NCBI GenBank assembly: GCA_028280485.1
Contig: JANQLS010000007.1
Coordinates: 1 to 64,000 of the forward strand
DNA from: Planctomycetota bacterium
Lineage (GTDB): Bacteria > Planctomycetota > UBA8108 > JACQVS01
DNA length: 64,000 bases
Direction of reading: 5' to 3'
The position numbers and the translations under genes were made by a program. A model generated the notes under the pieces. That model saw nothing but the letters and a program-made list of their open reading frames with translations, was not told the origin of the DNA and ran no database searches. This document shows positions 54,681-63,690 of this stretch, one piece after another (the first letter of the stretch is position 1; each line of letters opens with the position of its first letter).

Positions 54681-57600
54681 ATGAACCTCACCTTTTTATT
54701 AGCACGGAATGGCTTTAGGTCTTCCTTCCTTTACAGTTTTTTGCTGGTTGTATGTACATCGGTAACTTCTCTGTCAGGAGCAGATCGTTTCTTTTTCGAA
54801 GATGCCGACTTAGCTGAAGGAAGTACTCAAAATACAATCGAGTTTAAAATTGAACACGACTCTGCTTTATCCAGTTTCGTGAGTCGATTTGAATACGATC
54901 CCAATGTGATCGACATCGCGGAGGTCTCAAATATAGGTACGGATTTCGAAACAGCTTTCTTTTATCACAGCGATGTCGACCCCGCCTCTGGAGTCGTCGT
55001 CATCGCAGCGATCATCGACATCATTAACAATGAACTCGACATACCAGCCGGGACTCACTTGGGTGGAAACCTCATTGTCGATGTCTTAGGCCTCGAAGGT
55101 CAGTCGATTAACTTAGACTTAAAAGATTCACCCTCCGGAACGACCAACTTTGCTCAGAATCCTAATCATTTTGAAAATCATTACTGGACACCCGGGGAAG
55201 AGGGCACTCAAGTCCTTCCCGTCCTCATCGATAAACAGTTCACCATCGGCCCCCCCGACAATGGAAACCCAGTAGAGCCCGATATTCGAGTCACTCCGAC
55301 TTCAATCAGCTTTATTCCCATCTTCGAAGGAAGTTCCGAGAATCAGAGTTTAGAGATTCGAAATGATGGCTTGTTACCCCTGACGATTTCAGAAATCGAT
55401 TTATCCCCCGGGTCCGCTTCAGAGTTTCAGCTTTCAAGCCTCCCCCAACTCCCTTTCGTCTTAGGTCCACAAGCGACTCACAACATTCAAGTCACTTTCG
55501 CTCCCCTCTCAGAGGGTGCTTTCAATGGGACCATCGAAATCGACAGCGACGATCCGGATACGAGTACCGCACAAGTTCCTCTGGTCGGTTCCGGACTAGC
55601 TGCTTTAGAGCCCGATATTTCGGTTGCTCCCTTGGATCTTACCTTCCCATTAACTCCGGCGGGTGAAAACCAAAGTCAGAATGTCACGATCACTAACAAC
55701 GGCAACCAAGAGCTCATCGTCAACAACCTTGAGCTCTCCCAGAATTCTGATCCGGAATTTCAGTTGATACCCCCCCCGTCGCTCCCCTTGTTGATCGCTC
55801 CTTCTAACTCCATCGATATTCAGGTGCAATTCACCCCATCGGGTGAAGGGACTTTTAACGGCACGCTTTTTATCGACAGCGATGATCCGGACTCCAGCTC
55901 GATTCAAGTCCAAATACAGGGATCGGGCTTCGTTCCTTTGGTGCCCAACATCCAGGTGAATCCTTCGAGCTACACTTTTCCGACGACGGATATCGGCAAC
56001 ACCGAGAACCAAACACTCACGATCAACAATCTTGGTAACCATCAGTTGACAGTCACTACGATCGAACTTTCACAAAGCTCTGATCCCGAATTTCAACTGA
56101 GCCAAGTTCCACCCTTGCCACTCATTGTTCCTCCGCAAAGTTTTGAAAACATTCAAGTGGATTTCACTCCGACGGCGGTGGGAACTTTTAATGGAAGTGT
56201 CACCATCGAAAGTGACGACCCTGATTCAGCTTCCGTGCAAGTAGATGTATCGGGATCGGGATCTGTTCCCCTGATACCCGACATTCAAGTTACCCCTTTA
56301 GATCTCAACTTCCCGCTAACTCCAGCCGGGGAAACTCAAATCCAAGCGGTCACGATAACCAACACTGGAAATCAGGATCTTATCGTCAACACGATAGAAC
56401 TCTCTCAGAGTTCCGATCCGGAATTTCTACTGCAAAATTCTCCCTCAGTTCCCTTATCGATCACTCCGCAGAATTCCATTGAATTTCAAGTGGAATTCAC
56501 CCCTTCGGGTGAAGCGACATTTAACGGGACTCTTGTTATTAATAGCAATGACCCTGACACCAGTTCGGTTCAGGTCCCGATAGAAGGCTCTGGTTTTGTA
56601 CCCCTATTCCCCAACATTTTAGTAAATCCCTCGAGCCATACTTTCTCTACCACGCTCATCGGGAACACAGTGAGCCAAACTCTCACGATCAATAACCTGG
56701 GTAACCAGCAATTGACGGTCAGTACGATCGCACTTTCAGCGGGCTCGGATCCCGACTTTCAATTGAGCCAAGTTCCTTCATTGCCACTGGTTATTCCATC
56801 TCAAGATTTTCAAACGATTCAGGTGGATTTCACGCCAACCGGAGTGGGAACTTTTAATGGAAGCGTCACCATCGAAAGCGATGACCCGGATTCACCATCG
56901 GTTCAAATTGACGTGATGGGATCGGGATCGGTTCCTGTGGTTCCTGATATTCAGGTATCCCTCTCTGAGATAACCTTTCCAAGCACTTTGAGAGGTGAGA
57001 TTCAAAGTCAATCGATTTCAATTACCAACACGGGTACCGGAGAATTAGAGATCGAAAATTTAGAAATTGGTGGCTCAACCAATTTTTGGTTAGGTTTTGA
57101 AAATGAGCTCCTGTTTCCTCCAGAACAATCAACCCCACCGAACACTCCCATTCAAATTGCCCCCCAGGAAGATTTTACATTTTCAGTTTTTTACACCTCG
57201 TGTGAAGCTGACTCCGACCAGGGAACTTTAACTATTCAAAGTAATGACCCGGATGAACAAGGGTTAGAAATTGAAATCATAGGTACTCGCTTCGAATTAA
57301 CTCCTCAAAGCAGTTTCGTACCCTACGAGACAATTCAAGACATCTTCAGTAGTCGATGCTTCGGCTGCCATGACGGAAATGTTGGGGGTAATAATGGGCA
57401 GCTCAAGCTGAGTGAAAAAGTCAGCTATGGAAATCTCGTCGGAACTCAAAGTCTTCTTATTCAGGATTCAATCGTTAGACCTTTTGAGCCCGAAAACAGC
57501 TATCTCTATGAAAAAATGATATGCAACTATCCTGGTGTCGGCATTCTGATGCCACCCACTGGGTTAGCCAATTCCACGGATCAACAAGCTATTTACGATT

Positions 57601-59507
57601 GGATCGCAAGCGGCGCCCCCGCACCGATCCTACCTCCCGGCCCTCTGTTTAAACTCAACCTTGATGGCAATATCGAAGACTCAGTTGGCAACGCGAATGC
57701 GGTCAACATCAATCCTTTAGAGAGCTCCGATAATCGCTTTGAAGTCCCCGACTCTGCCTACCGGTTTACCGGGGGCCAACTCAGGAGTGATTTGATTTTT
57801 AATGAGGTAGGACGCCTCCCCATCACTCGCGGTGACTTCACTTTCAGCTTCTGGTTCAAAGCACCATCGACTGGGCCGAATGAGCAGCAAACTCTATTTG
57901 AATGCTCTCACGGGACTTCCCTGGGAGTAGTCCCTCGAGTCGTCCTCACATTTAACCCCTCTACCTCCATACTGAGACTGAGAAGAGGAAGCCAAGCGAG
58001 TTTGCTTTCAGGCTCCGCCAGGAACAATTATTGGCACCACGTACTTCTCTCAAAACTCAATGATCAACTCGCTCTTTATGTCGATGGGGTGCGAGTGGGA
58101 CAAGCCGAAGACTCGGATGCCTTCGGCGGTGCCTACACGATCGGTGGAGATGCCAATCTTCAAAATCGATACAGAGGTTTTATCGATGACGTTCAGTACT
58201 CAGCCGGAGGATTGTCGGGAGACATCTTGACGGCTCTTTCAACTGAAGGTCCGACCGCTTACCTCCACCCGATTCCAAGTGAAGGATTGAAAGCTGCCCA
58301 AACCGGTCAGAGCTTAGATGCACTCGTCATGAATGTTCAAGCGAGCGGCACGAACGCCCGCCCCAGCACCCTCGATTTAAGATTGATGGATGTGACCGGG
58401 GACGGTCAAGCCAATGGATTCTCCTTTATCAATAATCCTCGACTCATTTTTAAGGCGAACTCCGGCCAAGAACTCGTCGCTGGAAGTTTTACGACTCAAG
58501 TCATCAGCTCGAATCGTTGGGACCTCAGCCTTGAAGAAAATGACAACTTTAATTGGCCCTCAGGTGAAGCCGGAGAACTCCGAGTTCGGTTCGACATCAA
58601 TGGATTCGCACCATTAGGAAGGCAGATCCAAGTTTCGCTCGATGATCCTGAAGATCTTCAATTCGAATCCTCCGATTCGGTCTCAGTATTTGTTTCATCC
58701 CCGTGGCCCGAATCTTCACCCGTTTATTCGGGAGCGACTTATGAACTCTTCGATGAGTCTCCGCCTGAGATCCAAATCAACTTACCTCCTGAACCTGAAC
58801 CGTTTACCGTCACAGCTCCGGCTACAGATGTCATCCTCCACGAACTCACTCTACCGGGTACTCCCTCGCGATCGCTTCGAGTACAAGAGATCACTTACAC
58901 CACTGGAGACGGCGTCGACTTCACTCGTTTGGAAAATCCCCGTTTAGCCGCTGATCTCAACTCTGATGGCACTTTTGAAAGTTCAGAAACGATCCCCGTC
59001 AGTTCTCAGGATGAAGATTTAGGTCGCATTACCTTCAGTCCTCCCAGTCATTGGCTTATTCCCGCTGGAGGATCATTAGATATTGTTCTCGTGGGTGATA
59101 TCACTTCTGAAGAAACAGAGCAGAGTGTCTTCGTGCCATATTCCATCCCCAAAGTTCCGCTCATCGGAATAGGAGCGATGTTACTTATGGGGCTACTGGT
59201 GCTCGTTCGATGGACTCGAATAGAATGGCGCCTCCCCAAATTAGAGCCCATCGCATTGAGGATGGCTTGCTTAGTCCTTTTAAGTTGCTTCTTACTGGTT
59301 ATTGATACCAGTTGTAAAAGTGGAGGGGGCGGCAGTTCATCTTCAGGTCCTGTGGGCGGCACGACTCCTAGCCCAAGCGCGACGATGCAACTCGGCATTT
59401 TAAATGCCAACGACTTAAGGCTCGTCGATACCACGAATGGCTTCGAAGCCACGCTCAATAACTTTCCTGCAGATGGGATACCAGGGCCGGTGGTGACGCT
59501 GGAGTAG
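54681..59507 (+). CDS. Giant secreted ASH/HYDIN-repeat protein with c-type haem site and LamG domain
   Basis: A 1608-residue protein: signal peptide, cohesin-like beta domain (~40-190), six ASH/choice-of-anchor-D repeats of ~110 residues (~200-870; each has a DIQV…TFP start, ESDDPD and a GSG end), CFGCHD haem-binding segment (~890-900), a LamG/concanavalin-like domain (~1000-1180), further beta domains, then a C-terminal helix with basic flank (VPLIGIGAMLLMGLLVLVRW). A second hydrophobic stretch ends in DTSCKSGGGG, like a lipobox, plus 80 more residues. It is probably a surface adhesin or structural protein. The ATG at 54681 is chosen over a GTG seven codons upstream. Its TAG stop belongs to a repeat. 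Confidence 0.8.
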   Translation: MNLTFLLARNGFRSSFLYSFLLVVCTSVTSLSGADRFFFEDADLAEGSTQNTIEFKIEHDSALSSFVSRFEYDPNVIDIAEVSNIGTDFETAFFYHSDVDPASGVVVIAAIIDIINNELDIPAGTHLGGNLIVDVLGLEGQSINLDLKDSPSGTTNFAQNPNHFENHYWTPGEEGTQVLPVLIDKQFTIGPPDNGNPVEPDIRVTPTSISFIPIFEGSSENQSLEIRNDGLLPLTISEIDLSPGSASEFQLSSLPQLPFVLGPQATHNIQVTFAPLSEGAFNGTIEIDSDDPDTSTAQVPLVGSGLAALEPDISVAPLDLTFPLTPAGENQSQNVTITNNGNQELIVNNLELSQNSDPEFQLIPPPSLPLLIAPSNSIDIQVQFTPSGEGTFNGTLFIDSDDPDSSSIQVQIQGSGFVPLVPNIQVNPSSYTFPTTDIGNTENQTLTINNLGNHQLTVTTIELSQSSDPEFQLSQVPPLPLIVPPQSFENIQVDFTPTAVGTFNGSVTIESDDPDSASVQVDVSGSGSVPLIPDIQVTPLDLNFPLTPAGETQIQAVTITNTGNQDLIVNTIELSQSSDPEFLLQNSPSVPLSITPQNSIEFQVEFTPSGEATFNGTLVINSNDPDTSSVQVPIEGSGFVPLFPNILVNPSSHTFSTTLIGNTVSQTLTINNLGNQQLTVSTIALSAGSDPDFQLSQVPSLPLVIPSQDFQTIQVDFTPTGVGTFNGSVTIESDDPDSPSVQIDVMGSGSVPVVPDIQVSLSEITFPSTLRGEIQSQSISITNTGTGELEIENLEIGGSTNFWLGFENELLFPPEQSTPPNTPIQIAPQEDFTFSVFYTSCEADSDQGTLTIQSNDPDEQGLEIEIIGTRFELTPQSSFVPYETIQDIFSSRCFGCHDGNVGGNNGQLKLSEKVSYGNLVGTQSLLIQDSIVRPFEPENSYLYEKMICNYPGVGILMPPTGLANSTDQQAIYDWIASGAPAPILPPGPLFKLNLDGNIEDSVGNANAVNINPLESSDNRFEVPDSAYRFTGGQLRSDLIFNEVGRLPITRGDFTFSFWFKAPSTGPNEQQTLFECSHGTSLGVVPRVVLTFNPSTSILRLRRGSQASLLSGSARNNYWHHVLLSKLNDQLALYVDGVRVGQAEDSDAFGGAYTIGGDANLQNRYRGFIDDVQYSAGGLSGDILTALSTEGPTAYLHPIPSEGLKAAQTGQSLDALVMNVQASGTNARPSTLDLRLMDVTGDGQANGFSFINNPRLIFKANSGQELVAGSFTTQVISSNRWDLSLEENDNFNWPSGEAGELRVRFDINGFAPLGRQIQVSLDDPEDLQFESSDSVSVFVSSPWPESSPVYSGATYELFDESPPEIQINLPPEPEPFTVTAPATDVILHELTLPGTPSRSLRVQEITYTTGDGVDFTRLENPRLAADLNSDGTFESSETIPVSSQDEDLGRITFSPPSHWLIPAGGSLDIVLVGDITSEETEQSVFVPYSIPKVPLIGIGAMLLMGLLVLVRWTRIEWRLPKLEPIALRMACLVLLSCFLLVIDTSCKSGGGGSSSSGPVGGTTPSPSATMQLGILNANDLRLVDTTNGFEATLNNFPADGIPGPVVTLE
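55617..56940 (+). repeat. Higher-order repeat inside the ASH-repeat gene
   Basis: Repeats 2 and 4 share one sequence type (PLDL.FPLTPAGE) and repeats 3 and 5 another (NPSS.TF.TT.IGN), so a two-repeat block of about 660 bp was duplicated. Confidence 0.75.
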
Positions 59508-59527
59508 TCCGCACGTTCCACGTGCGG
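59504..59527. repeat. REP-like unit (CGCACG stem) providing the stop codon
   Basis: GTAGTCCGCACG-TTCCA-CGTGCGGC. Its TAG (59505-59507) ends the ASH-repeat gene. The stem has matched changes relative to 32078-32101. Confidence 0.8.
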
Positions 59528-59546
59528 CCTTTTTGACACTCCCACA

Positions 59547-59971
59547 TTTCAAGCGCGAAGCGTTAGCGAGTGCCGACGTTCAGTTCTAAGTAAATGCAGG
59601 TCTCTTAGTCGACAAAACCCATTATTCTTCCGCGCCAGCACTCCCCCTTTAGTTCAAAAGGGCTTTAAAATTAATTCACGCCCAACCCTCGTTGACACTT
59701 CGGGCTTGAAATAACGGCTTCTGACTCGCCTCTTCAGTTTCAGAATTATTTATCACCCAAGCAGGAGGATTCGCTTTTCAAGCGCGAAGCGTTAGCGAGT
59801 GCCGACGTTCCGTTTTAAATTAATGCAGGTTTCTTAGTCGACGAAACCCATTATTCTTCCGCGCTAGCGCTCCCCCTTTAGTTCAAAAGGGCTTTAAAAT
59901 TAATTCACGCCCAACCCTCGTTAACACTTCGGGCTTGAAATGACGGCTCGTTGACACTTCGGGCTTGAAAT
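59547..59971. repeat. Two MITE-like elements and a partial third end
   Basis: Copies 59547-59712 and 59776-59941 with the same ends and interior (GTCGAC, CCATTATTCTTCCGCGC, GGGCTTTAAAATTAATTCACG). A lone right end follows at 59947-59971, next to the cyanophycinase-like gene. Confidence 0.8.
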
Positions 59972-59978
59972 CCTGCTA

Positions 59979-61583
59979 TCAATCCACCTTCACCCGCTTC
60001 ACCAAATCGTAGCGTTCCCCGGACTTTAAACCTAGGGGATAGGTTGCATTCGGGTTCTTTTTATCTAAGAAGAATGTTTTATGACTTCCTACCACCTCGG
60101 CAATCGAACCTTGAACCACGATAGCCGTCGACTCATCGATTCCAATTCCGAGAATCTGAGGGAAGCGTTCGATCACTGTTTTGAGATCCTTTAATCGCCT
60201 GCGTTGAGTGAAGTGTTGATCGACGGCCGCACCCCTCAAGAAGCCCAAACCCTGCTCGTAACCTTCAGCCATCATGTCCCAGTTCCCCAAAGGGTTTCCG
60301 CGGACCATATACTCGGCTTGAATCGAGGCTCCCGCTGAGCTGCCTCCGATAACCCCTCCTCTTTCAAGAACCTTATGGAGCAGTTTTTCGGCTTGAGTCC
60401 CCAGGTAAGTGTCAACGAGTCGCCATTGACGCCCGCCCCCAAACCATATTCCCTTCGCCTCTTTAAGCCTCTTTAACACTTCAGGGGAATCGGCATCTCC
60501 GGGTTTTCTCACATCGATGACATGAACATTCTTAGCACCGGCGTTTTGAAACATTTTGGTGTCGTAGGATCCCGTTCGAATCGGCCCGCCTGCAGCCGTG
60601 GGAATGACGATGATCGATGAGTCGGGTCCACCGGCTTCTTTAATAAAGCGGTGAACTGCTGATCGAGGGACTCCACCCCCGCCCACGATGATCAAAGTGC
60701 CGTTTTTCAATTGAGGATTCGCCATCTCTTGACTGGGAAAGGCAATCTTTTTTGATCGGACTCGAGAGGCTCGCCGCAACGCTGTCCAGTCGATCACTTC
60801 AGAAGCCTTAGCTTTGAACTCAAGACTCTTACGCTTATTGGAGGCTGGAAGTATGACTGTCGCTGTTCCCTTACCCAAAACTTGAATTCGACGCCCCACC
60901 ACCCACAGGGCGGTTTGTTCGTCGATGCCGATTCCCACTTTCGTTTTATTTTTTTCGACAGCTAATCGGAGTCTATGGATCCGATTTCTCTCCGTGAAAT
61001 GTTGATCGATAATCGCGTCAGGAAGAAGATTGAATCCGGTACTCATCTTGGGCTCTGATTTTCCACCATGAATCATCGTTTGGCACTGAATCGCCGCTCC
61101 CGCAGAGGTCCCTCCGATGATGCCACCGCGGGTGAGAACTTTGAGAAGTTCTTTTTCGACGAGAGTCCCTTGATACAAGTTCGCTAGTCGAGATTGTTGC
61201 CCCCCACCGATCCACACATGGCTCGCTTGGGTTAAGACTTTGACTAATTTTTCCTGATTTGCTTGCTCTTTCGATTCGACGTGCAAGACCTCAACCTGCT
61301 TAAAACCTTTGTCTTGCCAATAAGATTTGATTTTTTCTTCATCAAACTTTTTTGAGGCTGAAGGAATCACCACCAAAGAACGATTTTCAAGCTTGGAAGA
61401 CTTTCGGAAAGCTTCGTGGATCGACTCGGTGAGGTTTCCTCCTCCACAGAGCAACAGCGAACCTGATATCCCTTGGGGATTTTGAACGAGAGGTTCAGCG
61501 GTTGTTGGAACAGGTGAGAAGAAGAAGAGTAGGAGGGTGAGTGAGGTACAAATAAAACAATTGAAGGTTCGGTGGGTCATCAT
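59979..61583 (-). CDS. Tandem cyanophycinase-like (peptidase S51) protein
   Basis: A 534-residue secreted protein with a signal peptide (1-30) and two S51 domains. Domain 1 (~38-280) has GGTSAGAAIQC around the nucleophile Ser and DQHFTERNR; domain 2 (~295-525) has GGSSAGASIQAEY and DQHFTQRRR. Both keep IGGGQQ/FGGGRQ and the late GIGIDE motif, so both look active. Cyanophycinases cut the Arg-Asp storage polymer cyanophycin; extracellular use of the polymer by non-producers is known, but no synthetase is in view. Start overlaps the previous gene by 4 bp (ATGA). Confidence 0.88.
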   Translation of the reverse strand: MMTHRTFNCFICTSLTLLLFFFSPVPTTAEPLVQNPQGISGSLLLCGGGNLTESIHEAFRKSSKLENRSLVVIPSASKKFDEEKIKSYWQDKGFKQVEVLHVESKEQANQEKLVKVLTQASHVWIGGGQQSRLANLYQGTLVEKELLKVLTRGGIIGGTSAGAAIQCQTMIHGGKSEPKMSTGFNLLPDAIIDQHFTERNRIHRLRLAVEKNKTKVGIGIDEQTALWVVGRRIQVLGKGTATVILPASNKRKSLEFKAKASEVIDWTALRRASRVRSKKIAFPSQEMANPQLKNGTLIIVGGGGVPRSAVHRFIKEAGGPDSSIIVIPTAAGGPIRTGSYDTKMFQNAGAKNVHVIDVRKPGDADSPEVLKRLKEAKGIWFGGGRQWRLVDTYLGTQAEKLLHKVLERGGVIGGSSAGASIQAEYMVRGNPLGNWDMMAEGYEQGLGFLRGAAVDQHFTQRRRLKDLKTVIERFPQILGIGIDESTAIVVQGSIAEVVGSHKTFFLDKKNPNATYPLGLKSGERYDLVKRVKVD

Positions 61584-62278
61584 GGGGATGAAGAATCGCT
61601 TCCTTGTTTTTGGAGAGCCCGGTTGGCTTCAAAGATAACTTTTAAAAATCCCTTCTTGGTTTCGTAATGGGGATCTTCCTGATTCAAACTCTGAACGTCT
61701 TTATAGACGGAGGCGATCCCGCCATCGTCTTCACGATCTTGGGCTAGACGTTCGAGTTTAAGCTCCAGTTCTAAAAGTTCTTTGTTCGCTTTGTCTAATC
61801 GTTTTTGAAGAATTTCTACCTTCTTTTGAAGTTCCGCTTCTCGTTCCGAGGCGGGAACGGGCGGCTGGACTTCCTCTACTTCATCTTTTTGAGGCTGAGC
61901 GATGGGACGATTTAAGACCTTCTGCACCTCGAGCATCAGATCGGCATCGAGTTTTTTCGATCCATCAGCAGGTTGCTGGGCGAGAGATTTCTCCAGGACT
62001 TTACTGATTTCCTCTTCGATGAAATTTCGCAGGTTTTTTAGGGAGATCGCTTTGATCTTTCGGAGCCCACTCCGGTTGAGTCGATCGACTTCAAAGGTCT
62101 GGCTGCGCTGCCCAATTTTACTTTGGATGTCCTCACTTCCACTTTCCTGAGAGGAGGATTGCTTTCCCTCAGCAAAAGATTCCTGTGAATGATGATGCGA
62201 AGCTCCGTTCTCGGCTGAAGGATCAGGAGAACTCGAATCTTGGTTTGGATCTAAAAATTCTGGTTTCGATGAAACCAT
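61580..62278 (-). CDS. Coiled-coil protein of unknown function
   Basis: A 232-residue soluble protein: Ser/Gln/His-rich disordered N-terminus (~1-60), a middle helical part, a strong coiled coil (~140-185, ELQKKVEILQKRLDKANKEL) and a short C-terminal helix. No family recognised. It overlaps the cyanophycinase-like gene by 4 bp, so the two are co-translated, but the partner is exported and this protein is not. Confidence 0.65.
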   Translation of the reverse strand: MVSSKPEFLDPNQDSSSPDPSAENGASHHHSQESFAEGKQSSSQESGSEDIQSKIGQRSQTFEVDRLNRSGLRKIKAISLKNLRNFIEEEISKVLEKSLAQQPADGSKKLDADLMLEVQKVLNRPIAQPQKDEVEEVQPPVPASEREAELQKKVEILQKRLDKANKELLELELKLERLAQDREDDGGIASVYKDVQSLNQEDPHYETKKGFLKVIFEANRALQKQGSDSSSP

Positions 62279-62674
62279 GACTCAATCTGCCAATCCCGCT
62301 ATAAAATGGTACGCCGAGTGAGGAAAACAACTCGGAATCTAATTTAGAAAGTAGAAAGAAAACCCTTTTTGCCTCAATAAACCTAAATTCCATTGTGACA
62401 CACAAGCCCTCGGATCGCGGCCAGATTATGGAAAAATCATGGGCAAATCAGCTCAGAATCTGCCCTGAAACGGCAGGTAAAAGATCTAAGAATCCGATGA
62501 GCACGAAAGCTATCGTGATTAAGAGATCTACAGATCGGATCCAAGTGCGCCTGGGATTATCGTTTCCAACAATTCCGATAAAATCACTGTTCAGTGGCGA
62601 GAAAAATCAATAGAATCCTTCCTTACCTCATCGTGAAGAAAAATTCGAAGAAAAGTTAGTAGAAGAGTGAAACT
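62279..62674. other. Divergent promoter region
   Basis: About 395 bp between the coiled-coil gene and dcd. No clear motif; a short rightward frame (62395-62613) lacks features and is not called. Confidence 0.4.
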
Positions 62675-63223
62675 ATGATCCTCTCGGACTCCACCATCAA
62701 AAGCATGATGCAAGATGGCACTTTAGCCATCGATCCCTTGGGCAAAAACTCGATTCAACCCGCCTCGGTAGATTGCACTCTGGGCCGCGAATATTTGGTC
62801 ATCGACGAAAACAACATGGATGTTCTGACTCTAAAAACAGAACTCAAATACCGTCGATTAGAAAACGATTGGATCACTCTCCCCCCTCATTCCTTCATTT
62901 TGGCAACCACCCGAGAGTATGTGAAACTTCCCGATGATCTGACCGCATTCGTCGAAGGACGAAGTTCGATCGGACGCATGGGACTCTTCATTCAAAACGC
63001 GGGTTGGGTGGATCCCGGCTTCGAAGGTCGCATCACCCTAGAGCTCTATAACGCTAACTCCCTCCCGATCCGCCTGGAGAGTGGCCGCCGAATCTGCCAG
63101 TTGGTCTTTTGCAAAATGGATCAAATCGCAGATAAACCTTATCGCGGGAAGTACCAAGGACAAGAATCCACTACCGGCAGCCGGATATTCGCCGACGAGG
63201 ATGCTGGCGACAATAGCGAGTAA
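62675..63223 (+). CDS. dcd: dCTP deaminase
   Basis: A 182-residue protein of the dCTP deaminase/dUTPase superfamily. VEGRSSIGRMGLFIQNAG holds the catalytic-site Arg and Ser, VDPGFEGRITLEL the catalytic Glu. It turns dCTP into dUTP for thymidylate synthesis; whether it also has dUTPase activity is not decided by eye. Length is normal. GAAGAG precedes the ATG. Confidence 0.93.
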   Translation: MILSDSTIKSMMQDGTLAIDPLGKNSIQPASVDCTLGREYLVIDENNMDVLTLKTELKYRRLENDWITLPPHSFILATTREYVKLPDDLTAFVEGRSSIGRMGLFIQNAGWVDPGFEGRITLELYNANSLPIRLESGRRICQLVFCKMDQIADKPYRGKYQGQESTTGSRIFADEDAGDNSE

Positions 63224-63435
63224 GATCTTTCGCGATATCTCCCGAGCTTTACTTGAGTTCTGGGCTTAGATTGGCCAAAATAGTAGGGAATGTCCCATCG
63301 ATCCCTTGAACACCAAACCTTCTCCAGATTTAGGAAAAGGCTCAGGTGAAGTCTCGTCGATCGGTATTGACCCGTGAGAACTCCCCTAGAGTTCAACACC
63401 ACCCACAACTTTTAAATTGAGATTGCGAAAGAGCT

Positions 63436-63672
63436 ATGCTGACTCCTGACCAGGTGATGGATAACTATTTCCTCGAAGCTCGTTGTATGCTCATCGAGGT
63501 CGCCGCAACATTAGATCGTTATGATCGTGCAGTAGAGAATTCAGATAATCCTCCTGCTTCCGACGAACGTCTCGCCAAACTCTACTCGTCCCTGTCGATC
63601 CTGGCCGATCAAAGCGGTCCCGCCAACCGATCCGAACGAGTCTTGAACCACTTTTCACTCCCCACTGATTGA
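63436..63672 (+). CDS. Small helical protein upstream of the TatD-like gene
   Basis: A 78-residue protein, mostly helical and acidic, no membrane segment. GAAAGAG precedes the ATG, and the next gene starts 18 bp after it, suggesting an operon. No family recognised. Confidence 0.6.
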   Translation: MLTPDQVMDNYFLEARCMLIEVAATLDRYDRAVENSDNPPASDERLAKLYSSLSILADQSGPANRSERVLNHFSLPTD

Positions 63673-63690
63673 AAATAACGAGAGAATCCC

